Shown in pieces: positions 30,851 through 41,742 of a DNA stretch of 64,000 bases. This stretch comes from Armigeres subalbatus. Taxonomy: Eukaryota; Arthropoda; Insecta; Diptera; Culicidae. The first letter of the stretch is position 1; each line of letters starts with the position of its first letter. The stretch spans positions 46,001,065 through 46,065,064 of the forward strand of contig NC_085141.1 of NCBI RefSeq assembly GCF_024139115.2. The letters are read 5' to 3'. A program made the translations under genes and the position numbers. The notes under the pieces were generated by a model. The model worked only from the letters and a program-made list of their open reading frames with translations. It had not been told where the DNA came from and made no database searches.

Positions 30851-32024
30851 TGTAGGGGAGGAGGTTCGGTTGTGGGCACTCTTTTTTGATTGGTCCATAA
30901 CTTTGGCCCTGGTTGATCTTATGCCGACATTTGCATAGAAATGGAAAGCTAAACGTATAACCTTACTACTAGCAAAGAAATTAGTATGATTTCATCGATT
31001 TGGAAAAAAAATATTGACAATTTAGAAAATTTTACATTTTTGGACATTTTCATTTTGTGGTTCGGTTGTGGGCACCCTTGAAAACTTAGCTAAAAATAAA
31101 GAAGCATGAATAAAATCCACCCAGATTTGAATACAAGGAATAGTTTATTCATTCTAAAAGCCAGGAGACACTAAAAAACTCAAATCACTTCTTCTAGCAG
31201 AGATGATGCCTCCCTCGGTGCATTAAGGAGGATGTTGAAAAAATCACATGAGAAAGGTCTAAAAAATCCCGATTAATCACCCTAGTGGCAATAGTGTCTT
31301 TCCCGTTCATTACAAAAAAATAATATTTTGGCCATAACTTTTGATCCAAAAGTCCGATCTGACCAATTTTCAATAGACAACAATGGGAAAGCATTCCCCA
31401 TTCGAATGCAACTTGTTGCAAGCAAATCGGTCAATACTTTGTTTCAAAAAGTGTGTGTATAATAACTAGACATGCCCAAAGAACAAAAATATTAAATATA
31501 CTCATTATTTCGTACAACTATGTCAAAATAATTATAAAAACAGCATAAAAACGTTATTAAAAATAAGTCGAGGGACAACTAAAACGGTATTGAATGATTT
31601 ATCAATAAAATGAGGGTGCCCATAACCGAACCAATAAGGGTGCCCACAACCGAATTTCGCAGCCTTTTTGGAATGTGAAGAAAAAAAATTTCGCGCTAAA
31701 ATTTTGATGGCAATCGACATTGGGCCTCAAAATAGATTAAATTTACTGTGTAAATACGCATTAGAACTCACTTTTTGAATTAAATCACTTCAATTTATAA
31801 CACTTTAAAAATGGCAAAAATAAACTTTCGTGCTGTTTTTCTTGTATAACAAAATTTATTTGTTTCTAGTTCAAAGCAGAGATGCCCTTCCGGTTTGATA
31901 TTGAGCACAAAACATCATGCTATTATAGTAAACAAATGACGGTTGTCAGAATGATAGCGTCTCTTATCTGTCAAAAGATATGTACATAGGGGTGCCCACA
32001 ACCATATATACCACCTCCCCTACA
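30851..32024. mobile_element. 1.17-kb inverted-repeat element with iterated GGTTCGGTTGTGGGCAC motif
   Basis: The left end is TGTAGGGGAGGAGGTTCGGT and the right end is its inverse with a few mismatches (ACCACCTCCCCTACA). The motif GGTTCGGTTGTGGGCAC recurs at 31060-31077, and inverted at about 31614-31631, 31638-31654 and at the right end near 31991-32004. TA follows the right end but the left flank is AA, so the target duplication is not clean. It carries a copy of the dispersed repeat (31240-31450) inside. No transposase. Confidence 0.7.
31240..31450 (+). repeat. Dispersed repeat family copy inside the 30851-32024 element
   Basis: Head GATTAATCACCCTAGTGGCA with GTGTCTTTCCCGTTC, then body TTTTGGCCATAACTTTTGAT, GATCTGACCAATTTTCAATA and GCAACTTGTTGCAAGCAAAT. 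Matches 15340-15720. Confidence 0.6.
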
Positions 32025-32994
32025 TATAAAAAAACTTGTCACTATGTAGGTCTTAACGCACTTACATATAATTAGCTGTTATGAAATCACAGATCGTGCC
32101 TCGCAGTTGTCATTTCAATCAATCGTAGCGCCGCCATATTGTCCCAGCAGCGAATTGTGATGCCTTCAATGAATGGCCATCGCCATCGTCTCCAAAGACA
32201 ATGTACTCCCCTCTACAAATTGACTTTACTGTGTGCGCAGCATACCAGAGCCCTCAATCGATCATATTGCACCTATTGCCCAGCTAAAACTGATGTTTTC
32301 CGCGCGATTTCGTAACCGCATATCTAAACTACTCGATTATCATTAGCCAATGAAACGAAAACGGCGTGCGCCTCGCGGCGGTATCCAAAGGAAAACCAAC
32401 AAAATTTCAATCATGATCCACCGAGTTAGGAAACTGAGGGCTCTCGTCCGCAAAAGATACCCATGGGCCACGGCGGTGTCAGCGGAATTTGGTACAGCGA
32501 TCACGATTTCCTCTGTTTGTTCCTAAAAGTGAATTGCACGGTAGCTTACATACAGCTTAATGCGGTCCAAAACGTTCCCTTGCACATCTCGCGCGCAAAT
32601 GTCCGACCAGCAGCAGTGCAATTCAATGCGTCTTAATTTATTGGTTGATTGTTCAATAACGTGCACTCAGCACTAGTTCATTTATCATTCGCACACATCT
32701 GGCCAAACCTACCATTTTCTGCTGTGGCTTTTCATGACCGGATTAATGCTTCTTAGATATTTGCTGCAATGATGTTCGCCTGTTGCGACCATATGCGATG
32801 AAAATGTTTTCCATGGAAACTTGAAAATATTGCAAAGGGTTATTGAATATATTTCGTTCTATTGAGCTCCGACAATTTGGATAAATGGTTGCATGATTAT
32901 AATTTATGAAATAACTAATGTACTGCCGTGAATCGCACATTTGTCCTATATGAATAGGAAACCCAACAAAGATGGAACAGATATGCGATTCATA
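32025..32994. other. Unassigned stretch with a short hairpin
   Basis: No gene is supported. ACTGCCGTGAATCGCACATT at 32925 is shared with the minus strand around 54380-54403, so it is a dispersed repeat. Part of it (TGAATCGCA) is inverted at 32983-32991. Confidence 0.4.
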
Positions 32995-33484
32995 TGCTTT
33001 AGCTTAGCTTTAGCTTAGCTTTAGCTTACCAGCCATATTTTAATGAAGCCATTAGCTTTAGCTTTTAGCTTAGTTTTGTTTAGCTTTAGCTTTAGCTAGC
33101 TTTTTACTAGCTAGTTTTACGAATAGCTAGCTTTAGCTTAGCCAGCTTAGCTTTAGTTTAGCTTAGCTTTTAGCTTAGTTTTAAGCTTAGCTTTAGCTTA
33201 GCTAGTTTAGTTGTAGCTTTTAGCTTAGTTTTAAATAGTTTAGCTTAGCTTAGTTAGTTTCAGCTTGAAGCTTTTAGTTTAGCTTTTAAGCTGCGATACG
33301 ATAAGTGAAGGGTGGGCTGAAGGCCATTTCTAGCTTTAAGAAGGAAGTTTTTGCTTTGAAGAAGCTAGCTTGTTTCAGCTTTTTAGTTTCAGCTTAAGCA
33401 GTGCTTTAGCTTTTAGCTTTAGCTTTGTTTCAGTAAGTTTTAAAGTTTAAGTTTTGCTTTAGCTTAGCTTTTTAGCTGAAGTCA
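32995..33484 (+). repeat. AGCTTT/AGCTT low-complexity array, left arm
   Basis: Imperfect repeats of TTTAGCTTAGC and TTTTAGCTTAG fill the block with no stable register. It grades at 33485 into the C-rich tract. Confidence 0.85.
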
Positions 33485-35545
33485 GCTCTGTCTAGCCCCA
33501 CCCCACCCCTTGTTCAGTTGGCTGTTCACCTGTCTGCCCTCCAGCCCCAGTTCCACTGTCTGTTCCACCCCTGTTCAGCCCCTGTTCTGTTCCAGCCCTG
33601 CCCACCTGTTCACTCCAGCCCACCCCATCCCCAGCTCCCACTCCACCTGTTCCAGCCCTGTTCCTGTCCCTGTTCCCACCCCCAGTTCCACCTGTTCAAA
33701 CTCCACTCCACCAGCCCAGTTCCTGTTCCCAGCCTGTTCTCCAGCCTTCCCACTGTCCCCACGCCCTGAAATTCCCACCAGTTCCTGTTCCCACACCCCA
33801 CCACCCCAGTTCTGTTCCACCCACCTCAGCTCCCTGTCACTGTCTCCAGCCCACTCCTGTCTCAGTTCCTGTCTGTTCCTGTTCCAGCCCCACTCCCAGC
33901 CCCTGTTCTGAGGCTCCCAGCCTCCCAGCCCTGTTCCTCAGCCCCACCCAGTTCCCCACCACCTGTTCCCAAGCCCAGCTGGTTCTGCACCCCTGTTCCC
34001 AGGCTCAAACTCCCTGTTCCCACCAGTTCAGCCCCAGTCTCCCACCTCCAGCTCCCAGCCTCCCACTCCCACTCCACGCCAGCCTCCTGACCCCAGCCTC
34101 CCACCCCAGCCTCAGCTCCCAGCCTGTTCAGCCCTGCCTCACCTGTGCCCAGCCCAGGCCTCAGCCTCACCCAGCCCAGTTCCAGCTCTCAGCCTCACCT
34201 CAGGTTCCTGTTCAGCCCAGTTCTGCACCCCTGTCTCAGCCCCACTCCACCCTGCACTCCACTGTTCCTGTTCCCAGCTCCCCTGTTCCCCACCCACCAG
34301 CCCCCCACCCCAGCCCTGTTCTCCAGCCCCACCCCACCTGCCCTGTTCCCACCTGTCACTCTGTTCCTGTTCCCACCCCTGGTAGCCCCACTCCTGTTCC
34401 CACCTCCCACCTGAAATTCACCCCTGTTCCCACCTCAGCCCCACCCCAACCCGCCCTGTTCCCACCTCACCCACCCTGAAAATTCCCAAAACTCTGTTCC
34501 TCCCACCATCCAGCCCCTGTCACTGTCTCCAGCTCCAGCCTCCTTCAGCTCCCCAGAATCTCAGTTCCCTGTTCCACCCTCAGTTCCCAGCTCACTCCCA
34601 CCTCCAGCTCCCACCTGCCCAGCTCCCAGCCTCTGTTCCCTCAGCTCAGCCCCACTCCCAGCCTTCCAGCCTCACCAGTCTCCCCAGCCCCTGTTCCTGA
34701 AATTCCCTGAACAGCCCCACTCAGCCCCAGCCCCAGCCTCAGCTCCAGCCCAGCTCTGCACCTGTTCCCCAGCCCAGCCCCCACCCCACCTGTTCACCTC
34801 AGTGCACTCAGCTCCCCAGCCCCACCCAGCTCAGCCCTCAGCCTCTGTGCCTCAAATTCACCTCAGCCCCTGTTCCCCAGCCTCCCAGCCTGCCTCAGCC
34901 CTGTTCCACCACTCAGCCTCCAGCACCAGCCCTGTTCCCATCTGAAATTCCAGCCCTTCAGTTCCCACCTGTTCTGTTCCACCTGTTCCAGTGCCTGTTC
35001 CAGTTCCAGCCCTGTTCCAAATCTGTTCCCCAAAGCCCTGTCTGTTCAAACTGTTCCACCACCACCTGTTCCCACCAGTCTCCTGTTCCAGTCTCCTGTC
35101 TGTCTCCAGCCCCACCCCTGTTCACTCCAACCACCACCTGTTCCTGTTCCACCCCAGCCCGTGTTCAACCTGTTCCCCAGCTCCCTGCACCCACCAGCTC
35201 CCAGCCCCAGCCTCACCTGTCTCCACTCTCCTGTCTCCCCTGTTCCTGTTCCCCTGTTCCCTGAAATTCCAGTTCCTCACCCCTGACCCGCCCTGCACCC
35301 CACTGTCTGAGTTCCTTCACCTCCCACCCCTGTCTCAGCCAGCTCAGCCCTCACCAGCCCCCATGTTCCTCAGCCTGAGCCCTCACCTGTTCCACAGCCT
35401 CAGAGCTTACCATCTCACCTCAGCTCACCTGTTCCACCCACCCTGTTCAGCTTAGCCCCACCAGCCCTCAGCCTCCCCAGTCCTCACTCCCAGCCTTAGT
35501 TCCTAGCCTTTATATTCCCACCCCTAGCCTGTTCCCAGCCCAGTT
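33485..35545 (+). repeat. 2-kb C-rich, G-poor low-complexity tract
   Basis: The plus strand is made of CCAGCCC, CTGTTCC, CCCACC and AAATTCC phrases with very few G outside AG and TG contexts. Long open frames (for example 33510-33911, 34991-35455) are open only because T-rich stop codons cannot occur. They encode Pro/Ser/Cys low complexity and are not genes. CCCCAGCCC equals TTTTAGCTT with T replaced by C, so the core may be a base-called distortion of the flanking array. The minus strand has many GGGG runs. Confidence 0.8.
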
Positions 35546-35725
35546 CACTTTAGCTTTAGCTTTAGCTTTAGCTTTATTTAGTTCACTAGCTTTAGCTTAA
35601 TGTTAGCTTAGCTTTTAGCTTAGTTGGCCCCAGCTTTTAGCTTTAGCTTTAGCTTAGTTTTCAGTTTAGCTTTCTTAGCTTAGTTTTTTAGCTTAGCTGG
35701 CTTTAGCTTAGCTTTAGCTTACATA
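35546..35725 (+). repeat. AGCTTT low-complexity array, right arm
   Basis: Same TTTAGCTTTAGC phrases as the left arm resume immediately after the C-rich tract and end at ACATATGCGAGC. Confidence 0.85.
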
Positions 35726-35989
35726 TGCGAGCTGGCTCAACCAAAACATCCCCTCTTATCAGAACTTTTTGTTGCTTGGGTCGTTTTCGATGTTTTTTTT
35801 TTTTTTTCGTTTAAAAAAGTTTTTTATGATAAGGTTGATTAACATATCGCGTGCTAATCCCCAATAGCCTGGGCCTGGTGGCCTCACAACTGGATCTCAA
35901 ACACTGAGCTCCATCGTCGTTGTCACCATAGGCCGATAGCAACAGAAATTCGGGATCGGAAGTGAGGCTGGGTCAGTCAGACTCTACGT

Positions 35990-36235
35990 AGGGGCGGAAA
36001 CGAAATCTGTAAACAAGCATTAGACTGGAACCCAGCGGGACATCGCAGCAGAGGCAGACCCAGAGGCTCATGGCGGCGAAGCCTCAATAAATAAATAAAA
36101 GAAGACGACCGAAAACTAACCTGGCAACAGGTTAAAGCGATAGCCGGGCAACGCTCAGGATAGAGATCTTTCAAGTTGGCCCTTTGCACCACCGGAGGTG
36201 TATAGGATCCATAAGTAAAGTAAGTAATTCCCAAT
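35990..36235 (+). pseudogene. Non-LTR retrotransposon ORF2 C-terminus remnant
   Basis: The plus-strand frame from about 36006 reads EICKQALDWNPAGHRSRGRP then RGSWRRSLNK, stop, IKEDDRKLTWQQVKAIAGQR. This WNP.G.R.RGRP..WRRS ... TWQQVK pattern is the usual C-terminal end of an insect non-LTR RT. Three in-frame stops. The clade cannot be fixed from so short a piece; it differs from RTE-1, RTE-2 and R1 here. Confidence 0.65.
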
Positions 36236-36465
36236 AGCACTGCTAACATACAAAAGTTTGTGATACCTCCTATTATAAAATATTGTTTTCTGGAATGGAA
36301 TAAAATAATAGCTTTTTAGAACCAGCAGGTTTTTCTTCTATTCAAAGAATGCTAACAGAAAATATCAAGAAAAAGATCGTTTGTGATCACGCGAATTAAA
36401 TTTTAGCTTTAGTATGTGATTGTCCTCAATTCTGATATTAGCTAAGAAGTATTTTTTCCAGGGAT

Positions 36466-36905
36466 AGACGAGCTCGGTGGTCTAGTGGCTACCGCTTCTG
36501 CCTTATAAGCAGGAGGTCGTGGGTTCAATTCCAGGCTCGTCCCTCTCCTACTTTGTATTTCTATCATAGTTCTTTCTGTGTTTCACGTTCTACCAACACG
36601 ATTCCTACTGTTATAACCTTCCACACTAACAATTCCAAAACCTCCCGTGGCACCTATGAGAGGTCGTAGAGTTCTCTGCATCTTTCGTAAGTAGGTGCCC
36701 GACTAACCATCCTTCCCCTTCCCCAGCATTCGCAAGGACGTGGCCAGGACAAATCTGCACTATTGGAGAGTGCATTGCTTCCATCTAAGAGATAGTGATT
36801 AGTCCCAAATCAATATCTGTGGTAACGGATGAAAGTGATGCTACTCTCATACAATAGTCCAGGCTTGTACCACCTACGAATTTGTGCGAATTGCTCAATG
36901 CTAAT
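36466..36905 (+). mobile_element. tRNA-derived SINE with 25-bp target-site duplication
   Basis: A perfect 25-bp direct repeat (36441-36465 and 36906-36930; starts GCTAAGAAGT, ends CCAGGGAT) flanks the insert. The head (36468-36540) folds as a tRNA: acceptor GACGAGC/GCTCGTC, D-arm with GGTGGTCTAGTGGC (A box), anticodon arm CTGC-CTTATAA-GCAG, T-arm with GGGTTCAATTCC (B box). A body of about 365 bp follows and it ends in a short ATGCTA repeat. Long duplications like this are left by LINE-encoded enzymes. The family name is not certain. Confidence 0.85.
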
Positions 36906-36930
36906 GCTAAGAAGTATTTTTTCCAGGGAT

Positions 36931-39900
36931 GGGAAAAACCAAATTTTCAAAAAATCGAGTATGATCAAAACTCACCTGCGATCTTGCTTTTAAATTAGTG
37001 TTAAATACTGGCCAGCGATTAAGAATCGTTCGAAAATCGTATCTTGATTTCAAGCATTTACTGTTACATTTTGAACTCTTTTTCCTTACTACCATGAAAC
37101 CATAAAGCCAAACAGAAGATATAACGGGACTGTTGACAATTAGCTGATATTAGTGAAGATTAATGTTTGAATGAAAATTCTGTGTTTATTTCCGTTTGAG
37201 TACAAAATTTGAAAAGTTTTCACATGAAAATTGCAATCATTATCGTCTGATAATGATTCAGCACAACACTGAATTTTTCTACTGAATACTACTGATTACT
37301 TATTTGAAACGATGAGTTTACAACCGCACATGGATATGTTCATCGTCTCAGCCATCGTCTAAGTCTCTATTATTCATGGCCGTATTAAATCTTAATGGCC
37401 TTACATTAGTTGCGATGCAGCAGACAGAGCGCTCATCGTTTCTCCGTAAACAACCAGGCAGATGATTCACGCTTTTCCCGCGCACACGCTGCGCTTTTCT
37501 CATGCTCAATGATGTCGACGCCGCCGGGCGAATGCCACCCGCTACTCCATCAGCGAAAAGGAAGATGTTGTAAACGTGAAGCATTAATTTATGATTTACC
37601 GCTCAAGCGATCACGGTTGAAGTGCTATCGTTATGACAGTTGACTAGCAAAATATTGGGCTTTGTTTATCCGAGGCGCTATGGTAATCGGACATTTTTTG
37701 CATAACGACAGAAAAAAGTGTGCTACGAGCACATCTTGATCTGGTGTTTAAATTCTTGGAAATTTATGAGAGTTCATTCAGATTTATCTGCTGAAAAGGT
37801 GAGAATAGATTGTCTGGCTGATCAGATTACGGCATTATCAAGGCATGCCGTGCTAATTATTTTGTTATGCCATGTCATATAAACAAAATGAACAAACAGG
37901 TGGGTAAGTTTTCCTACGGATATATCACGACTGTGTTAATATAGAAAGAAGTGTGTTGGACAGCTTTCAAATCGCTTAGAACGGCAATTTACACTCTTGC
38001 AAATTTGCGAAAAAGATGAGACAATGGTAGACATTTGTAAGCATGGAAAATATAGACTTCACGTACTCTTAACGTACGAGAAAGGCAAGGCAGCGTGTGA
38101 AATAATTCAGTTTTGAATTTTTCATCATTTTAATAAACAAATAAGTGGCTTTCCTCACGAAACACTTTCATTGTTTAGCTAACTACCCGTTTACCGCGCA
38201 CTGATTCACAACAATTTGGCAAATGTTATATTGCTTCAAATTTACAATAATTCACCGACAACCCGCCCCTACGTATTACGCTTGAATCGTTTGGAAGCCC
38301 TTCCTTTAGTTCTGCTACGCAACGAAAACAGTGCCTTTTCTTTTTTTCTGGCGTCTTACACCTTACCCGAAGGAAAATTTGAGTAAACTTCTACTACTAG
38401 TGAGACGATGATATAAACTACGTCGGTAATGTACAAGGTGATATTACAGTGAAACTCAAAATATTCGTATCTGTTGATATTTTGTAAGGAAAAAGGAAAT
38501 ACTATATTAAGGAACCATTTATCACCACTAGAAAATATTTATTCTAACGTTTCATAGAAGATTTGCGTGGTAGAAAAGGCTTTAGATATTGTCTGATAGA
38601 ATGCACACTTCCTTTTAGCGCATTACTTCACTCTCCCCGAGCCTTCGAACCAAACAGGCGTGCAGCCCAAAACCTTTCAAAATCACTGACCGTGAAACGT
38701 GCTGTTGGCGTGGAGCTTCCTCTTTCGACTCAGCTATATTTTACTGAAATTCATTAAATCTAAACAGCAAACGGGGTTCGTCTCCGTTGGCTGATCCAAC
38801 TCTCTTTTCTTCCCCCGAGTGACCGACCATCTGCGTGCGCGGTCTTTGAGCGGCCTATGCCCGTCGATCGTGGGGGTGACGACGGCTCATCGACAGTAAA
38901 ACAAAGCGATCTCACTTTGTTGCGTCTGTCCGTCTGCCGAATGGCGAACAACTCTGGTGAGTCATCGTCATCATCGTTGGCGGTTCTTTTTTTTTCGGAA
39001 ACACTTTTGCTTAAATCGAGGTGGAAAATAACGATTCACATCGCAACGGCTACGCGCTGAACTATTGAACTTTTGATCTCTCACGCCCCCAGTGGGTGGT
39101 ATGCGCGCGCTTTCTATTTCGTTCATCGACTTACGATGGTGGAAACTTGCTGGCCGAGACAACAATTACTTGCTTACTGTAGGTCAATATGTTAAAAAAA
39201 ATATGTGCGCCTGTGAACCTGTTGGTGATGATCATGGCATGCATTGCATACCATTTCTCGACTATTTCCAACTCATTTAATAACGATACACTGAGAAACC
39301 TTAGCTCCTAAGTTAGCCAAATAGAACTGTATAATGACAATAATTCAAACGCTTCAACAGTATTTGCGCTTAATAGCTTATATTCACTTGGTTTGCTATT
39401 GATGAGTTTCTAAGATATACGTATCTACGATCAGATCATAGGGGAAATCCATCTCATCGCTAAACAAAGAAATACGGCGCCAAATTCGTCGCTTCTTTTT
39501 GTCAACATGCGTGCTCACTGCTGAAAAAAAATCACAAAAATAATAAACAAACCAAATTCCTTCCCATTGCTTTGTTTTATGATGGGATGAAAATAGGAGC
39601 TATGAGAGTGGCGAACCGTTCCCCTATAATTTCCGAGTTACTGCAACAAAGTTTATCATTGGAAATAGTTATGGGTATAATGCAAAAAACTGTTTCCCAA
39701 CTATTCCGTTTGGAGGAACGAGATATGGACTGAATGGCTTGCTTCTGGATCCTTTGAAGTCCTGTTATCTAGTTCAATCAAAGGTTTATTGCATTTCTGC
39801 GCCATGTAACTTAACCAGACTAATAATATTATCTACAAATTACAAGTCAAAAAATTACAAGTGTAATTTGTGTTGCATAAAGGCCTTCGCCAACTGATAA

Positions 39901-40202
39901 TATTAGTACTTATTAGTAAGGGTGAAATTACGAGTCTGACATGTTCATTTACCTGTCAAAATCTATTCGACAGTTCACGTTCAATGAGAAGATAAATGAT
40001 TTGTGTATGTTTTTGTACATAGAATACACATTTTACTTGCGATATGTATACACGGAACACGAATTTATTATCCTTCTCTATGTTGATTTATTCATTTAGC
40101 AGTTCATTCCGGTTTCGTGTTATTGGATTTTTTTTTTCAAATGAAAAGTAATGCACACTAGAGTGGTTTTAGGGGAAAAGTGGGTAAAACCGACACCTTA
40201 AG
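36931..40202. other. About 3.3 kb with no recognised gene
   Basis: Candidate unique host DNA. Short frames (37348-37584, 38563-38757, 38857-39060, 39092-39280) have no domain features. GC-richer patches lie at 37480-37570 and 38760-39100. A single MITE-like end (TAGGGGAAAAGTGGGTAAAA near 40170) has no partner in the window. Confidence 0.4.
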
Positions 40203-40227
40203 CTCATTTCATTTATTTAGTTAACAT

Positions 40228-41742
40228 CTAAACAGATAACACTGAATCAACAATTTGACGCCACAATGCACGGTTCGAGGCCGCATCTCTCCATCCTCGA
40301 ATACGCCCCATGCTCGCCAAGTCGTTCTGCACCTGGTCTGCCCATCTCGCTCGCTGCGCTCCACGTCGTCTCGTACCTGCCGGATCGGAAGCGAACACCA
40401 TCTTTGCAGGGTTGCTGTCCGACATTCTTGCAACATGTCCTGCCCATCGTACCCTTCCGGCTTTAGCTACCTTCTGGATACTGGGTTCGCCGTAGAGTTG
40501 GGCGAGCTCATGGTTCATTCTTCGCCGCCACACACCGTCTTCTTGCACACCGCCAAAGATGGTCCTAAGCACCCGTCTCTCGAATACTCCGAGTGCTTGC
40601 AAGTCCTCCTCGAGCATTGTCACTGTTTCATGTCCGTAGAGGACAACCGGTCTTATAAGCGTCTTGTACATGACACATTTGGTGCGGTGGCGAATCTTTT
40701 TCGACCGCAGTTTCTTCTGGAACCCGTAGTAGGCCCGACTTCCACAGATGATGCGCCTTCGTATTTCACGACTAACGTTGTTGTCAGCCGTTAGCAAGGA
40801 TCCTAGGTAGACACATTCCTCGACCACCTCGAAGGTATCCCCGTCTATCGTAACACTGCTTCCCAGGCGGGCCCTGTCGCGCTCGGTTCCGCCCACAAGC
40901 ATGTACTTTGTCTTTGACGCATTCACCACCAGTCCACCTTTTGTTGCTTCACGTTTCAGGCGGGTGTACAGTTCTGCCACCTTTGCAAATGTTCGGCCGA
41001 CAATGTCCATGTCATCCGCGAAGCAAATAAATTGACTGGATCTGTTGAAAATCGTACCCCGGCTGTTACACCCGGCTCTCCGCATGACACCTTCTAGCGC
41101 AATGTTGAACAACAGGCACGAAAGTCCATCACCTAGTCTTAGTCCCCGGTGCGATTCGAACGAACTGGAGTGTTCGCCCGAAATCTTCACACAGTTTTGC
41201 ACACCATCAACCGTTGCTTTGATCAGTCTGGTAAGCTTCCCAGGGAAGCTGTTCTCGTCCATAATTTTCCATAGCTCAACGCGGTCTATACTGTCGTATG
41301 CCGCCTTGAAATCAACGAACAGATGGTGCGTTGGGACCTGGTATTCACGGCATTTTTGAAGGATTTGCCGTACAGTGAAGATCTGGTCCGTTGTCGAGCG
41401 GCCGTCAACGAAGCCGGCTTGATAACTTCCCACGAACTCGTTCACTAATGGTGACAGACGACGGAAGGTGATCTGGGATATCACTTTGTAGGCGGCATTA
41501 AGGATGGTGATCGCTCGAAAGTTCTCACACTCCAGTTTGTCGCCTTTCTTGTAGTTGGGGCATATAACCCCTTCCTTCCACTCCTCCGGTAGCTGTTCGG
41601 TTTCCCAGATTCTGACTATCAGTTTGTGCAGGCAAGTTGCCAGCTTTTCCGGGCCCATCTTAATGAGCTCACCTCCGATATCATCCTTACCAGCTGATTT
41701 ACTGGTCTTTAGCTGTTGAATGGTATCCTTGACTTCCCTCAA
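40228..41742 (-). pseudogene. RTE-1 reverse transcriptase (second half of the polyprotein)
   Basis: A 504-residue frame that continues the endonuclease frame after the 1-nt deletion. The first residues come from TTG, not a real start. RT motifs in order: KSAGKDDIGGELIK, CENFRAITILN, QAGFVDGRSTTDQIF, HLFVDFKAAYDSIDR (motif A), LGDGLSCLLFNIALEG, FADDMDIVGRT (motif C, catalytic DD), SKTKYMLVGG, and the C-terminal YKTLIRPVVLYGHE ... RVRWAGHVARMSDSNPAK ... ARWADQVQNDL. Usual length for RTE RT. The motif RGLRQGD reads RGLRLGD, a possibly damaging change. Confidence 0.9.

Noticed and set aside
33510..35455. Several long open frames (up to 154 codons) in the C-rich tract
   Set aside because: The tract nearly lacks the bases needed for stop codons. 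The products are pure Pro/Ser/Cys low complexity, with frames open on both strands.
36466..36542. Stand-alone tRNA gene with anticodon loop CTTATAA (UAU, isoleucine)
   Set aside because: It folds well, but it is the head of a 440-bp insert with a long target-site duplication. It is therefore better explained as a SINE than as a working tRNA gene.
38941..38965. ATG-GCGAACAACTCTG followed by GTGAGT, resembling a short first coding exon and splice donor
   Set aside because: Such matches are expected by chance. No promoter, second exon or homologous protein could be shown.
40165..40195. MITE end TAGGGGAAAAGTGGGTAAAA
   Set aside because: No inverted partner within the window; a lone end is not enough to call an element. 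The same holds for the similar one near 44626.
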